From: Phycisphaeraceae bacterium
GTDB lineage: Bacteria; Planctomycetota; Phycisphaerae; Phycisphaerales; UBA1924
Length of the DNA stretch: 64,000 nucleotides
Direction: 5' to 3'
Assembly: GCA_019636495.1 (NCBI GenBank)
Contig: JAHBXL010000005.1
Location: 124,001-188,000, forward strand
Part shown: in pieces, positions 24,103 through 33,316 of the stretch
Layout of the letters: every line of letters starts with the position of its first letter
How positions within the stretch are numbered: the stretch's first letter is position 1
Notes under the pieces: generated by a model
What the model saw: the letters and a program-made list of their open reading frames with translations, nothing else
Told to the model about the DNA's origin: nothing
Databases searched by the model: none
Position numbers and translations under genes: made by a program

Positions 24103-25746
24103 ATGTCGAACGCGGGCGCGTACTACATCACGACGCCGATCTACTACGTGAATGATCGGCCGCACATCGGGCATTGCTACACGACGGTGCTGGCGGATGT
24201 CGCCGCGCGGTTCCACCGGCTGATGGGGCGGGAGGTGTTCTTTCTGACGGGGACGGATGAACACGCGGACAAGGTGGTGACCAGCGCGGCCGAGCACGGG
24301 GTGTCGCCGCAGGCATGGGCGGATCGGAACGCGGCGGCGTTCAAGGAGGCGTTCGCGTTCCTTGGGTGCACCAACGACGATTTCATCCGGACGACGGAGG
24401 CGCGACACCGCGAGAAGGTGTCGGCGTACATCTCGCGGCTGATCGAATCGGGCGCGGTGTACAAGGGGGAGTACACCGGGTGGTATGACGCGGGTCAGGA
24501 GGAGTATGTCACCGATACGGCGGCGCGCGAGGCCGATTACAAGAGCACGGTCAACGGCAAGGCTCTGATCAAGCGGACCGAGCCGTGCTATTTCTTCCGG
24601 CTGTCGCGGTATCAGGGCAAACTGAGGGCGCTGATCGAGGAGCGGCCGGAGTTCATCCGGCCCGATGCGCGGCGGCAGGAGGTACTGGGGCGGCTCCGCC
24701 CGCCGGCGGAACTGCACGACGTGCCGATCTCGCGTCCGGTGACGGATGACCCGGCGACGCAGTGGGGAATCCGCATCCCCGGCGACGATGCGCACCGCGT
24801 GTATGTGTGGATCGATGCGCTGTTCAACTATCTGTCGGTGGTGGACACGTCGGAGCGGCGGAAGTTCTGGCCGGCGACGGTGCACCTGATCGGCAAGGAC
24901 ATCCTGTGGTTCCACGCGGTGATCTGGCCGGCGGTGCTGCTGGCGCTGGGCGAGCCGCTGCCGCGGACGGTCTTCGGGCACGGGTGGTGGATCGCCGAAG
25001 GCCAGAAGATGAGCAAGAGCCTGGGGAACTTCATCGACCTGGAGAAGGTGAGGGCGTATGCCTCGCGCTACAGCCTGGATGCGCTGCGGTGGTTTCTGTC
25101 GACGCAGGGCCCGCTGACGGGGAACGATGCGGACTTCGGCCACGCGAAGTTCGTGGAGACCTACAACGCGGACCTTGCGAACGGGATCGGCAACTGCGCC
25201 TCGCGGGTGGCGAACATGATCGACAAGTACTTCGGCGGGGCGGCGCCGGATGCGCAGGGCGTGACCGCGCTGGCGGGGCATGACTGGCCGCGGATCGTCG
25301 GGGAACTGACGACCGGCGCCGATGGCGCTGCGCACCTGGCATCGCGGTTCGACCTGCACGGGGCGCTGCGCAGCGGGGTGGAACTGGTGCGGAAGATTGA
25401 TGGGTACATCAACACGACCGCGCCGTTCAAACTGGCCAAGCACGCGGACGATGACCCGCTCAAGAAGCGGGAACTGGCGGTGATTCTGTATCACTGCGCG
25501 GAGGCGATCCGGATCGCGGCGTATCTCTTCTGGCCGGCGATGCCGTGGAAGATGGACGAACTGCTGACGCGCTGGGGCTGCCCGACGGGCACGCAGGCGG
25601 TGCAGCGCGGGCTGACGCTGGCGGACCTTGCCGCGTGGGCGGGCGAGCACGGGCTGAAGGCGGGCGCGCCGATCTCCAAGGGCGAGGCGGGGGCGGGGGG
25701 ACTGTTCAACCGGGCGGATGCGGCGGAGGTGCCGCCGGGGACTTGA
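24103..25746 (+). CDS. metG: Methionyl-tRNA synthetase
   Basis: 547 residues. Class I signatures are intact: HIGH at 21-24 (DRPHIGHCYTT) and KMSKS at 302-306 (GQKMSKSLGN). The anticodon-binding helical domain follows (FVETYNADLANGIGN, KLAKHADD). The connective-peptide knuckle (GEYTGWYDAGQEEYVTD) lacks the paired cysteines, so this is the zinc-free type, and the C-terminal EMAP-like tRNA-binding domain is absent. It charges initiator and elongator tRNAMet. Monocistronic by layout. Confidence 0.95.
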   Translation: MSNAGAYYITTPIYYVNDRPHIGHCYTTVLADVAARFHRLMGREVFFLTGTDEHADKVVTSAAEHGVSPQAWADRNAAAFKEAFAFLGCTNDDFIRTTEARHREKVSAYISRLIESGAVYKGEYTGWYDAGQEEYVTDTAAREADYKSTVNGKALIKRTEPCYFFRLSRYQGKLRALIEERPEFIRPDARRQEVLGRLRPPAELHDVPISRPVTDDPATQWGIRIPGDDAHRVYVWIDALFNYLSVVDTSERRKFWPATVHLIGKDILWFHAVIWPAVLLALGEPLPRTVFGHGWWIAEGQKMSKSLGNFIDLEKVRAYASRYSLDALRWFLSTQGPLTGNDADFGHAKFVETYNADLANGIGNCASRVANMIDKYFGGAAPDAQGVTALAGHDWPRIVGELTTGADGAAHLASRFDLHGALRSGVELVRKIDGYINTTAPFKLAKHADDDPLKKRELAVILYHCAEAIRIAAYLFWPAMPWKMDELLTRWGCPTGTQAVQRGLTLADLAAWAGEHGLKAGAPISKGEAGAGGLFNRADAAEVPPGT

Positions 25747-25779
25747 GTCGCAGAGACCGATCGCGGCGAAGATCGGGCC

Positions 25780-25936
25780 GCAGATCAACGCAGACCAAAG
25801 GCTTGGGCGGAAGCACACACCCGCACGGCCCGGCTTCTGCCGCCTCTCTTCTTGACGAAGAACCGATTTGTTTGGTTGCTGATGCTCGTGCTCTTTGATC
25901 TTTCTGTCCTCTGATCTGCGTTGGTCTGCGTTGATC
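25780..25936. repeat. Inverted pair of 10-bp tandem repeats between metG and dnaE2
   Basis: GCAGATCAAC GCAGACCAAA (25780-25799) is mirrored by TGCGTTGGTC TGCGTTGATC (25917-25936). Both read as 10-bp tandem units based on AACGCAGATC. The 225-bp spacer 25747-25971 holds no gene. Confidence 0.7.
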
Positions 25937-25971
25937 GGCGGCTTCTTGTTCTCCGGCTCTTCTTCCGCGGC

Positions 25972-28900
25972 TCAGTGAAAATCCCGCGAGCGCGAGACAA
26001 GTTCGGGCACGAGGTGGTCGAGGCACTCGACGTGGTCGGCGTGGACGTGCACGACCTCGCCCTGGCGCTCGACGCGGCCCGTGGCGAGCATGACCGCGCT
26101 GAGGCGGACGATCTTGCGGAAGCGCTCGAAGACGCGGGGCCAGATGACGAGGTTGGCGGTGCCGGTTTCGTCTTCGAGCGTGGCGAAGACGACGCCTGAG
26201 GCGGTGCCGGGGCGCTGCCGCACCAGCACCACGCCGGCGACGGTGATGCGTGTGCCCTGCGGGCAGGCGCGCTGGTCGCGGAGCACTTCGCTGCACGCCG
26301 CGCCGCGTTCGTGCAGCGTGGCGCGCATGAAACTGACGGGGTGGGCGCGGAGCGACAGGCCGAGGTGGGCGTAGTCCTGCAGCACATGGCGGCCGGGCGC
26401 GAAGGCGGGCAGGTCCGCAGCCCCCCCACCCCCATCGCCCTCGTCGTCCGTTTCCGCCCCATCGAACAGCGGGAGGCGTTCATCGCGCAGGGCCCGCACC
26501 TGCCAGAGCGCGGCCTGGCGGTCCATGCCCATGGAGGCAAACGCATCGGCCCGGGCCAGGCACCGCAGCGCGCTGACCGATGCGCCGCTGATGCGGTGCA
26601 GCGCGGCGATGGAGTTGAATGGGCCGTGCGTGCGCACCGCCGCGGCGATGCGGTCGGCCTGCTGCTCGCTCAGCCCGCGGACCAGCCGCATGCCCAGGCG
26701 CACGGCGGGGCCGGAGAGGCCCCAACTCTGTGGCACGGGCGTCCCGCCCGTGGGTGTCTCTGCTTGCTCATGGCCGGGACGGCCATGCCACATGCCGGAC
26801 TCATGGCCGGGACGGCCATGCCACTCCAACGTGCAGTCCCACCGGCTGCGGTTCACATCCACCTCTCGGACGGTCACCCCGTGATCGCGCAGGTCGCGGA
26901 CGATCTGCGCCGGCGCGTAGAAGCCCATGGGCTGGCTGTTGATGAGCGCTGCGCCGAATGCCGCGGGGTGGTGGCGCTTCAGCCAACAGGAGACGTAGAC
27001 CAGCAGCGCGAAACTCGCGGCGTGGGACTCGGGGAATCCGTACTCGCTGAAGCCCTTGATCTGCTCGAAGCAGCGTTCGGCGAACTCGCGCGGGTAGCCG
27101 TTGGCGATCATGCCGTCGATGAGCCGTCGGCCGAAGGCGAGGATCTTGTCGCCCTTGCGTCGCCAAGCGGCCATGGCACGGCGGAGGGCGTCGGCCTCAT
27201 CGGGCGTAAAGCCCGCCGCGACGATGGCGATCTGCATCGCCTGCTCCTGAAAGAGCGGCACGCCGAGGGTTCGGCCGAGGACGTCTTCGATCTCGGGTCG
27301 CGGGAAGGTGACGGGTTCCTCGCCGCTGCGGCGGCGCAGGTAGGGGTGGACCATGCCGCCCTGGATGGGCCCGGGGCGGACGATGGCGACCTCGATGACC
27401 AGGTCGTAGAAGACCTCGGGCTTGAGGCGCGGGAGCATGGACATCTGGGCGCGGGACTCGATCTGGAAGACGCCGATGGTGTCGGCTCGCTGGATCATTT
27501 CGTAGACGTGCTGGTCGGTCGGGTCGGTGGCGATGCGCGCATAGAGCGCATCGGTGCGCGGCTCGCCGAGCGTCGGGCCGATGAGTTCCAGCGACTTGCG
27601 GATGCACGTGAGCATCCCCAGCCCGAGCACATCGACCTTGAGCATGCCCATCGCATCGATGTCGTCCTTGTCCCACTCGATGACGGTGCGGTCCTCCATC
27701 GCGGCGTTCTCGATGGGGACGAGGTGCGAGAGCGGCGAGCGGGTGATGACAAACCCGCCGACGTGCTGCGACAGATGCCGCGGGAAGCCGGCGATCTGGT
27801 TGGCCAGTTCCAGCGTGGCGCGGATGGTGGGCTCGGTGGGGTCGATGCCGGCATCGCGGGCCCAGGCGAGGGTGCGTGCATCGCGCTCATCCTCGGGCGG
27901 GGCGGGCCAGCGGCTGAGGTTGCGCGCCATCGAGTCGATGCAATCGGCCGAGAGGCCCATGGCCTTGCCGACATCGCGCACCGCGCTGCGGCCGCGATAG
28001 GTGATCACCTCCGCCGTCAGCGCCGCGTGCTCGCGCCCGTACTTGGCGTAGAGGTGCTGGATCACCTCCTCGCGCCGCTCGTGCTCGAAGTCGATGTCGA
28101 TGTCGGGCGGCTCGCGCCGTTCGCGGCTGACAAAGCGGGCAAAGAGCAGGCTGAAGGTGGCCGGGTTCACCTCGGTGATGCCGAGGCAGTAGCAAACGGC
28201 GGAGTTGGCCGCGCCGCCGCGGCCCTGGCAGAGGATGCCGCGTGACCGCGCGAAATCGACGATGTCGTGGCAGGTGAGGAAGTAGGCCTCGTACTTGAGT
28301 TCCTCGATGAGGGCGAGTTCGCTGTCGAGGTCGCGCTGCACCTTCTCGGGCACGCCGCGGGGATAGCGGCGCAGCGCGCCGGCGGCGGTGAGTTGCCGCA
28401 GGTGCTGCGTGGGCGAGACGGCGGGTGGGCAATCGGGCGCGGGATACTCGTAGCGGAGTTCATCGAGGCTGAACGCCGCGGCGCGGAGCGCGACCTGGGC
28501 CGCACGCGACAGGGCGTGCGGGTGGCGTGCGAAGAGTGCGGCCATCTCGGCGGGGCTCTTGAGTCGGCGCTCGGCGTTGGCGTGCAGGCGGCGGCCGGCC
28601 TCGTGGATGGTGCAGCCGTGGCGGATGCAGGTGAGCACATCCTGCAGCGGTCGGCGGGCGGGGTCGTGGTAGTGGGCATCGTTGTGGGCCAGCATGGGCA
28701 CGCGGGTGTGGCGCGAGAGGTCGTCGATCTGCCGGAGGCGCTGCGCATCGCGGCCGCTCAGCGCGCACGAGGCGCCCAGCGAGAGCCGGTCATCGTTCAT
28801 GCGGTCGCGCAGGCCGCGCAGCGCGGCGACGTAGTCATCATCGATGGTTCGCGGCGGGAGCGCGATGGCGAGCATGCCTTGCTCATGATCGAGGAAGTCG

Positions 28901-29334
28901 TGCAGCGACAGGTAGCACTCGCCCTTGGGGGCGCGGCGCTTGCCGAGGGTGAGCAGGGTGCAGAGTCGCGCGTAGGCCTCGCGGCAGGTGGGGAAGACCA
29001 GCATCTGGAACCCGGCTGGCTCGATGAGCGAGAGGCGGCAACCGACGGCGAGCGGAATGCCGGATTCTTTCGCCGCGACGTGGGCGCGGACGATGCCGGC
29101 GAGCGTGTTGCGGTCGGCGATGGCGGCGGCGGCGTGTCCGAGTGCGGCGGCGTGCTGGACCATTTCCTCGGGCTGGCTGGCGCCGGTGAGGAAGGTGTAG
29201 TTGGTGGTGATGGCGAGTTCGGCGTAGGCGGTGGGCGCGCTCGCAGCGCGCGCGATGATCGGCGCGAGCGGGCCGGCCTTGCCGGGGTGGGGACGGATCT
29301 TGGTCTCGGGGACATCGGGCATGAACAGATTCAC
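25972..29334 (-). CDS. dnaE2: Error-prone DNA polymerase III alpha subunit DnaE2 (ImuC)
   Basis: 1120 residues. PHP domain at the N-terminus (TTNYTFLTGASQPEEM, IADRNTLAG), C-family palm with the catalytic acids in PDIDIDFEHERR, the FQEQAMQIAI and GFPESHAASFA segments, helix-hairpin-helix and OB fold at the C-terminus. The DnaE2 form lacks a tau-binding tail and acts with ImuA and ImuB in SOS translesion synthesis. The GTG at 29334 has AAGG just upstream; ATG 29322 is an alternative. Residues ~837-868 (WHGRPGHESGMWHGRPGHEQ...) are encoded by a palindromic repeat inserted without loss of frame. imuB lies 59 bp upstream. Confidence 0.93.
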   Translation of the reverse strand: MNLFMPDVPETKIRPHPGKAGPLAPIIARAASAPTAYAELAITTNYTFLTGASQPEEMVQHAAALGHAAAAIADRNTLAGIVRAHVAAKESGIPLAVGCRLSLIEPAGFQMLVFPTCREAYARLCTLLTLGKRRAPKGECYLSLHDFLDHEQGMLAIALPPRTIDDDYVAALRGLRDRMNDDRLSLGASCALSGRDAQRLRQIDDLSRHTRVPMLAHNDAHYHDPARRPLQDVLTCIRHGCTIHEAGRRLHANAERRLKSPAEMAALFARHPHALSRAAQVALRAAAFSLDELRYEYPAPDCPPAVSPTQHLRQLTAAGALRRYPRGVPEKVQRDLDSELALIEELKYEAYFLTCHDIVDFARSRGILCQGRGGAANSAVCYCLGITEVNPATFSLLFARFVSRERREPPDIDIDFEHERREEVIQHLYAKYGREHAALTAEVITYRGRSAVRDVGKAMGLSADCIDSMARNLSRWPAPPEDERDARTLAWARDAGIDPTEPTIRATLELANQIAGFPRHLSQHVGGFVITRSPLSHLVPIENAAMEDRTVIEWDKDDIDAMGMLKVDVLGLGMLTCIRKSLELIGPTLGEPRTDALYARIATDPTDQHVYEMIQRADTIGVFQIESRAQMSMLPRLKPEVFYDLVIEVAIVRPGPIQGGMVHPYLRRRSGEEPVTFPRPEIEDVLGRTLGVPLFQEQAMQIAIVAAGFTPDEADALRRAMAAWRRKGDKILAFGRRLIDGMIANGYPREFAERCFEQIKGFSEYGFPESHAASFALLVYVSCWLKRHHPAAFGAALINSQPMGFYAPAQIVRDLRDHGVTVREVDVNRSRWDCTLEWHGRPGHESGMWHGRPGHEQAETPTGGTPVPQSWGLSGPAVRLGMRLVRGLSEQQADRIAAAVRTHGPFNSIAALHRISGASVSALRCLARADAFASMGMDRQAALWQVRALRDERLPLFDGAETDDEGDGGGGAADLPAFAPGRHVLQDYAHLGLSLRAHPVSFMRATLHERGAACSEVLRDQRACPQGTRITVAGVVLVRQRPGTASGVVFATLEDETGTANLVIWPRVFERFRKIVRLSAVMLATGRVERQGEVVHVHADHVECLDHLVPELVSRSRDFH
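26730..26823 (-). repeat. Palindromic repeat cluster inserted in dnaE2
   Basis: Two copies of CATGGCCGGGACGGCCATG (26769-26787 and 26802-26820) and one GGCACGGGCGTCCCGCCCGTG (26732-26752) stand close together. They are translated as about 32 extra residues. The palindromes resemble intergenic REP-like elements but here lie in an essential-looking domain region. Confidence 0.85.
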
Positions 29335-29336
29335 CC

Positions 29337-29393
29337 TTCATGGCCGGCACGGAGTGCCGGCCCACCAGAGACCGGCCCACCAGAGACAGGGCC
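29337..29393. repeat. Palindromic repeat between imuB and dnaE2
   Basis: GGCCGGCAC/GTGCCGGCC arms at 29342-29362 are followed by tandem CCGGCCCACCAGAGA units (about 29357-29387) and GGGCCTCAGGCCC overlapping the imuB stop. This fills nearly the whole 59-bp spacer. Confidence 0.7.
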
Positions 29394-30983
29394 TCAGGCC
29401 CACACGCCGTGCACGAACCACCGGCCGGTGTCGGGCTCGTATGCGAGCCAGAGCACGCGGCCGGATCGATCCGCCGCGCGGAGGTAGTCGCGCTCGGGAC
29501 GGGCCGATCGCCACCACTCGCAGGCGATGCGCTCGCGCTCGGCGGGGACGTGGTCGATCTCGACGCCGTTCCACAACAGCCGTGCGGGCACGGGCGCATC
29601 GCCGTTGCCGGGCACGAGGCGTGCCGCGTGCACCGCTCGCGGCGGGAAGAACAGCACCGCCGGCCGCTCGCCCGGGGCGGGCGCATCGGAGTCGGTGGGT
29701 GCGGGCGCATCGGCCGCGTGCATTCGCGGCGGAGATTCCATCGCGGGCCGCCACATCCAGGCGCGTTCGGGCAGGTGCGATTCGACCGGCTCGGCGGTGC
29801 GGATGCGCTGCGGGCCGAGCCGGTTTGCCAGCGTGTCGATCAGTTCGTCGGCGGCGCGGCTTGCATCGGGCGCGCTTGTTCGCCCTTGTGCATCGCTCGC
29901 GGCCTCGCGCCAGCGTTCGGCCTGCTCGTGGCGCAGTTGCGCGGTCCACGGGGCGGCGAGGGCGATGCGCTCGACGCCGTAGCCCAGGTGCACGCGCTCC
30001 AGCCGCGGGCGGATGAGCCGCCAGAGGTGGCGCGGGTCGCGGGCGGGGCGTCCGAGGCTGATGGTCAGGCGGGCGGGCTCGAGGTCGGCGCGGTCGAGCG
30101 TGATCTCGATGCGCCGCGCGCCGCGCTGGTGCGCGGTGAGTTGCGCGCACAGTTGCTCGAGCAGTTCGCGGGTGCAGAGTTCGATCGCCGCGGCCTGCGT
30201 GGTGGGCCCGTCAAACCCGCGCTCGACGGCGATGCGCGCGGCCTCTCGCACGGGCAGGATGGTCTCCATCGCGCTGCCCAGCGCCTGATCAATCCGCAGG
30301 AGCAGATCGGGCGCAAAGCGCGCTGGGAGCGCACCGCGCGGCAGGGCGAGCGCCTCGCCGATGCGCGTGACGCCGAGTTCGGCCAGGGCCTCGCGGGTCG
30401 CGGCCTCGATGCGCAGCGCGGCCACCGGCAGGGGCGCGAGCGCGGCGCGTTGGCCGTTCTCGGGCACGATCGCCGCGGGCTGGGGCGCGAAGCGCGACAG
30501 GGCCCACGCGCAGCCGAAGGTGGGGGCGACCGCCGTGCGGGCCGCAAAGCCCAGCGCGGCTAGGCCCGAGAGGGCGCGATGGAGCATCCGCTCCTCGCCG
30601 CCGTGGGCCTGTGCGCACCCGCGGATATCGAGCATCAGGCCGTCGGGCGGATCGAGCCCGACCAGCGGCGAGAGGCGCGAGCACCACGCCGCGAGCGCGC
30701 GGAGGAGCGCGGCCTCGCGGTCGGGCCGGGCCGGCAGCACGCGCACGCCCTCGGCGCGCTCGCCGCGAGTGGGCAGAACGGCCATGGCCTCGGCGGCGGG
30801 CATCCCTGGCCGTGCGCCCGCCGCGGCGGCGCGGGCGCAGCAGAAGGCCACCACGCGTCGGCGCTTCTCGGTGCGCACCAGCAGCACCGGGCCCCGCTCA
30901 GGCGGTGCGCCGCTGCGGCGGCTGGCCCGCTGCACCATCTCGAGCGGGAGATTCGGGAACCAGATACACATCGCCCGTCGCAT
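29394..30983 (-). CDS. imuB: ImuB, Y-family polymerase homologue without catalytic residues
   Basis: 529 residues from ATG 30983 (MRRAMCIWFPNLPLEMVQR). It overlaps imuA by 86 bp. The fold follows Y-family polymerases (the LPTRGERAEGVR palm region, FAPQPAAIVPENG, helix-hairpin-helix ELGVTRIGEALALP), but the acidic residues of the active site are replaced: the first is in CIWFPN and the second pair region reads DIRGC. This matches ImuB, which bridges DnaE2 to the sliding clamp instead of polymerising. The order imuA-imuB-dnaE2 is the classical mutasome cassette. Confidence 0.9.
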   Translation of the reverse strand: MRRAMCIWFPNLPLEMVQRASRRSGAPPERGPVLLVRTEKRRRVVAFCCARAAAAGARPGMPAAEAMAVLPTRGERAEGVRVLPARPDREAALLRALAAWCSRLSPLVGLDPPDGLMLDIRGCAQAHGGEERMLHRALSGLAALGFAARTAVAPTFGCAWALSRFAPQPAAIVPENGQRAALAPLPVAALRIEAATREALAELGVTRIGEALALPRGALPARFAPDLLLRIDQALGSAMETILPVREAARIAVERGFDGPTTQAAAIELCTRELLEQLCAQLTAHQRGARRIEITLDRADLEPARLTISLGRPARDPRHLWRLIRPRLERVHLGYGVERIALAAPWTAQLRHEQAERWREAASDAQGRTSAPDASRAADELIDTLANRLGPQRIRTAEPVESHLPERAWMWRPAMESPPRMHAADAPAPTDSDAPAPGERPAVLFFPPRAVHAARLVPGNGDAPVPARLLWNGVEIDHVPAERERIACEWWRSARPERDYLRAADRSGRVLWLAYEPDTGRWFVHGVWA

Positions 30984-31764
30984 GTTCGTGCCGCACGACC
31001 CAGCGTCGTGCATCCTCCGGTGTGGGCCGCACTCCCTTGCAGCGCAGCAGGTCGATGGACCATCCTGGTCCGTGCTCGTTGAACGATGCGGGACAGACGA
31101 GCCAGCGCGTCCGCGCGGCGGAGAGATGGGCCCGCTCGCGCGAAGGGCGCGCCAGCAGCGCGAGCGCCCCCCCGTTTCCCTCTGCCGCGCCCGCCGCGGC
31201 GGCGAGTTGGCAGCGGCGCGATTCGGCCATGGTCAGGCCGGAGGCATCGGCGATGATGGCGCAGACGCCGGCGCAGCGGAGCGAGAGATCGATCGCCCAG
31301 ATGCGCTGGTCGCGCGTGTCGCAGGAGACAAAGAGGCTGCGCGAGAGGAGATCGCGCGGCATCGCCGGCGGGGAGGGATGGCAGCGCGCGCCGATCCACA
31401 CCACCAGCCCCGCGCGGTGCATGGTCGCGCGGTGCGCCAGGTGCAGCAGGATCGTCAACGGCGGGAGCCACCCCCCCCCACTCCCCCCTTGCTCCACCCC
31501 CCCACTCCCCCCTTGCTCCACCCTCCCACTCGCCTCGGCGCTCTCGTGCAGGCCGAACCACTCGTGCACCGAGTTCAGCGCAAGGCCGCCGCCGAGCGCG
31601 CGGTCGATGTCGGGCCATCCGGTGGGGATGCGCGCGGTGCGCGGCGAGGCTTCAGCGCCCTCGCGGCATTCGACGGCCTCGATCGCCGCGCGAAGGGCGA
31701 GACGATCGGATGCGGTTGCGGCAGGGGTAACGGCGGCCGGGAGGTCTCCGACGATTGATAGCAT
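30898..31764 (-). CDS. imuA: ImuA (RecA/SulA-like mutasome subunit)
   Basis: 288 residues with ATG 31764. The frame extends to 31824, but a consensus promoter ends 6 nt before 31764, favouring the shorter form. The opening TGWPDIDRALGGGLALNSVHEWFG is the hallmark of the ImuA/RecA-like family; the Walker motifs are degenerate. It is required with ImuB and DnaE2 for SOS mutagenesis. A 24-bp tandem duplication gives VEQGGSGG twice (about residues 83-98). First gene of the operon. Confidence 0.88.
   Translation of the reverse strand: MLSIVGDLPAAVTPAATASDRLALRAAIEAVECREGAEASPRTARIPTGWPDIDRALGGGLALNSVHEWFGLHESAEASGRVEQGGSGGVEQGGSGGGWLPPLTILLHLAHRATMHRAGLVVWIGARCHPSPPAMPRDLLSRSLFVSCDTRDQRIWAIDLSLRCAGVCAIIADASGLTMAESRRCQLAAAAGAAEGNGGALALLARPSRERAHLSAARTRWLVCPASFNEHGPGWSIDLLRCKGVRPTPEDARRWVVRHEHATGDVYLVPESPARDGAAGQPPQRRTA
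31474..31521 (-). repeat. imuA: 24-bp tandem duplication inside imuA
   Basis: 31474-31497 and 31498-31521 are identical 24-bp C-rich units; on the coding strand each encodes VEQGGSGG. The period is a multiple of three, so copy-number change would keep the frame. Confidence 0.85.
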
Positions 31765-31770
31765 TGTGTT

Positions 31771-31804
31771 AGGATATCGCCCAAACGAATGCCGATCAAC
31801 GAAT
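31771..31804 (-). promoter_or_regulatory. imuA: imuA promoter with direct-repeat operator candidate
   Basis: On the minus strand TTGATC (complement of 31794-31799), a 17-bp spacer and TATCCT (complement of 31771-31776) form a sigma70-type promoter. The predicted start coincides with the A of ATG 31764. ATTCGTT occurs twice in direct orientation 14 bp apart (complements of 31784-31790 and 31798-31804), overlapping the -35 and spacer, where an SOS repressor could bind. Confidence 0.55.
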
Positions 31805-31893
31805 CGGCGGACCGAATCCGTCACAATGACATAAACGTTTGTTGATAATGAACTTGCGCCGGTCTGGCGGGGCGCTCGGCCGGGCTCATCCGC

Positions 31894-33186
31894 TCAATCG
31901 TGCCGCAGGGCAACGATCGGGTCTTTGCGGCTGGCCATGATGGCGGGGTAGAGGCCGAAGACGATGCCGGTGAGTGCGGCGACGGCGAACGAGAGCGCGA
32001 TGGACCACGTGGTGAGGTAGGTGGGCATGTTGAGTCGGGCGACGGCGCCGATGGCGATGCTGCCGGAGATGCCCAGGGCGACGCCGATGAGCCCGCCCAG
32101 GACGCTGAGGACGCTGCACTCGATGAGGAACTGGAGGGTGATGGCCCGGCGGGTGGCGCCCAGGGCGCGTCGGATGCCGATCTCGCGGGTGCGCTCGGTG
32201 ACGTTGGCGAGCATGATGTTCATGATGCCGATGCCGCCGACCAGCAGCGAGATGCCTGCGATGGCGCCGAGCACGGCCTGCCAGGTGAGCGCCTCGCGCT
32301 TGGCCTCGGCGAGGAGTTCGTAGGGGACGATCACGCCGACATCGGTCATGCCGGGGTGGCGGACTTCCATGATTCGGCGGGCGGTCTCGGCGTACGCCGC
32401 GACATCGTCGCGGGTGGGCGCGACGATGTAGAGTTCGCTGATCTGCACCTCGGAACTGGAGAAGTTGCCGCTGGTGCGTCGGATGACGCGGTCGCCAAAG
32501 GCGAGCGCGGCGGTGGAGATGGGGATGTGGACATCGAGGTTGAGATCGCGTCCGACCTGGGCTGCGCCCGCGCCGCCCGCAAGGCCGAGGGGCGCGAGGA
32601 TTCCGACGACGCGGAGGGTCTTGTCGTCGATGCGGAGGGTCTGTCCGAGGGGGTCTTCGAGGGGGAACATCTCCTTGGCGACCTCGGAACCGATGACGGC
32701 GACCATGGCGCGCTGCTCGATGTCGTCGGGGGTGATGTATCGGCCGCGGGCGACGCGGATGCGCGCGGCGTCGAGCAGGTCGGGCGTGACGCCGTGGGCC
32801 TGGCTGACCTGCCTTCGCTCGTTGCGGAGGACCTGCCCGCCGACTTCCTTGAGGGGGACGATCGCCTCGGCGCCGGGGAAACTCTGGGAGAGGACCTCGG
32901 CATCGGCGCGGGTGATCCCGTAGCGGATGCTGCGGCCGCGCTGCTGCCCGCCGCCGGCCTGCTGGCTCTCGGGGGGCCGTTGCGAGCGGATGATGATGTT
33001 CTTGGCGCCCATGCGCTCGATGCGCTCCAGGGCATCGCGCTCCTTGCCCTTGCCGATGCTGACCATGGTGATGACGGCGGCGATGCCGAAGATGATGCCC
33101 AGGGCGGTGAGGACGCTGCGGAGTTTGTGCCGCAGGAGGTTGCCCAGCCCGAGGCGGATCATTTCGTTGAGGAACGACAGGTTCAT
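31894..33186 (-). CDS. MacB/FtsX-type ABC transporter permease
   Basis: 430 residues from ATG 33186. N-terminal helix after LGNLLRHKLRSVLTALGIIFGIAAV, a large MacB-type periplasmic domain (about 50-280), and three C-terminal helices with GGIGIMNIMLANVTERTREIG followed by IRRALGATRRAI, the coupling segment of this family. Such permeases drive macrolide, lipoprotein or peptide export with a LolD-like ATPase; the nearest ATPase gene is at 36169-36999. No Shine-Dalgarno; degenerate heptamers lie upstream. Cargo unknown. Confidence 0.88.
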   Translation of the reverse strand: MNLSFLNEMIRLGLGNLLRHKLRSVLTALGIIFGIAAVITMVSIGKGKERDALERIERMGAKNIIIRSQRPPESQQAGGGQQRGRSIRYGITRADAEVLSQSFPGAEAIVPLKEVGGQVLRNERRQVSQAHGVTPDLLDAARIRVARGRYITPDDIEQRAMVAVIGSEVAKEMFPLEDPLGQTLRIDDKTLRVVGILAPLGLAGGAGAAQVGRDLNLDVHIPISTAALAFGDRVIRRTSGNFSSSEVQISELYIVAPTRDDVAAYAETARRIMEVRHPGMTDVGVIVPYELLAEAKREALTWQAVLGAIAGISLLVGGIGIMNIMLANVTERTREIGIRRALGATRRAITLQFLIECSVLSVLGGLIGVALGISGSIAIGAVARLNMPTYLTTWSIALSFAVAALTGIVFGLYPAIMASRKDPIVALRHD

Positions 33187-33231
33187 GGGAAGGGGGAGTG
33201 CGGAGTGGGAGTTGAGGGAGAAGTTGGTTTT

Positions 33232-33259
33232 GGATTGCGGATCTGGGATTCTGGATGGC
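33232..33259 (+). repeat. Degenerate heptamer array (GGATNNN x4)
   Basis: GGATTGC GGATCTG GGATTCT GGATGGC, four in-register 7-bp units, lies in the 144-bp spacer between the divergent permease and the small gene at 33331. Confidence 0.75.
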
Positions 33260-33316
33260 CGAGAACCGAGATCGAGAAGTCGAGCCGGTCTGGGCCCGGC
33301 CCCCGGAGCGCGCCGA

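Noticed and set aside
26311-28245. 644-codon plus-strand frame opposite dnaE2
   Set aside because: Antisense shadow caused by high GC third positions; no family resemblance, and dnaE2 on the other strand is fully conserved.
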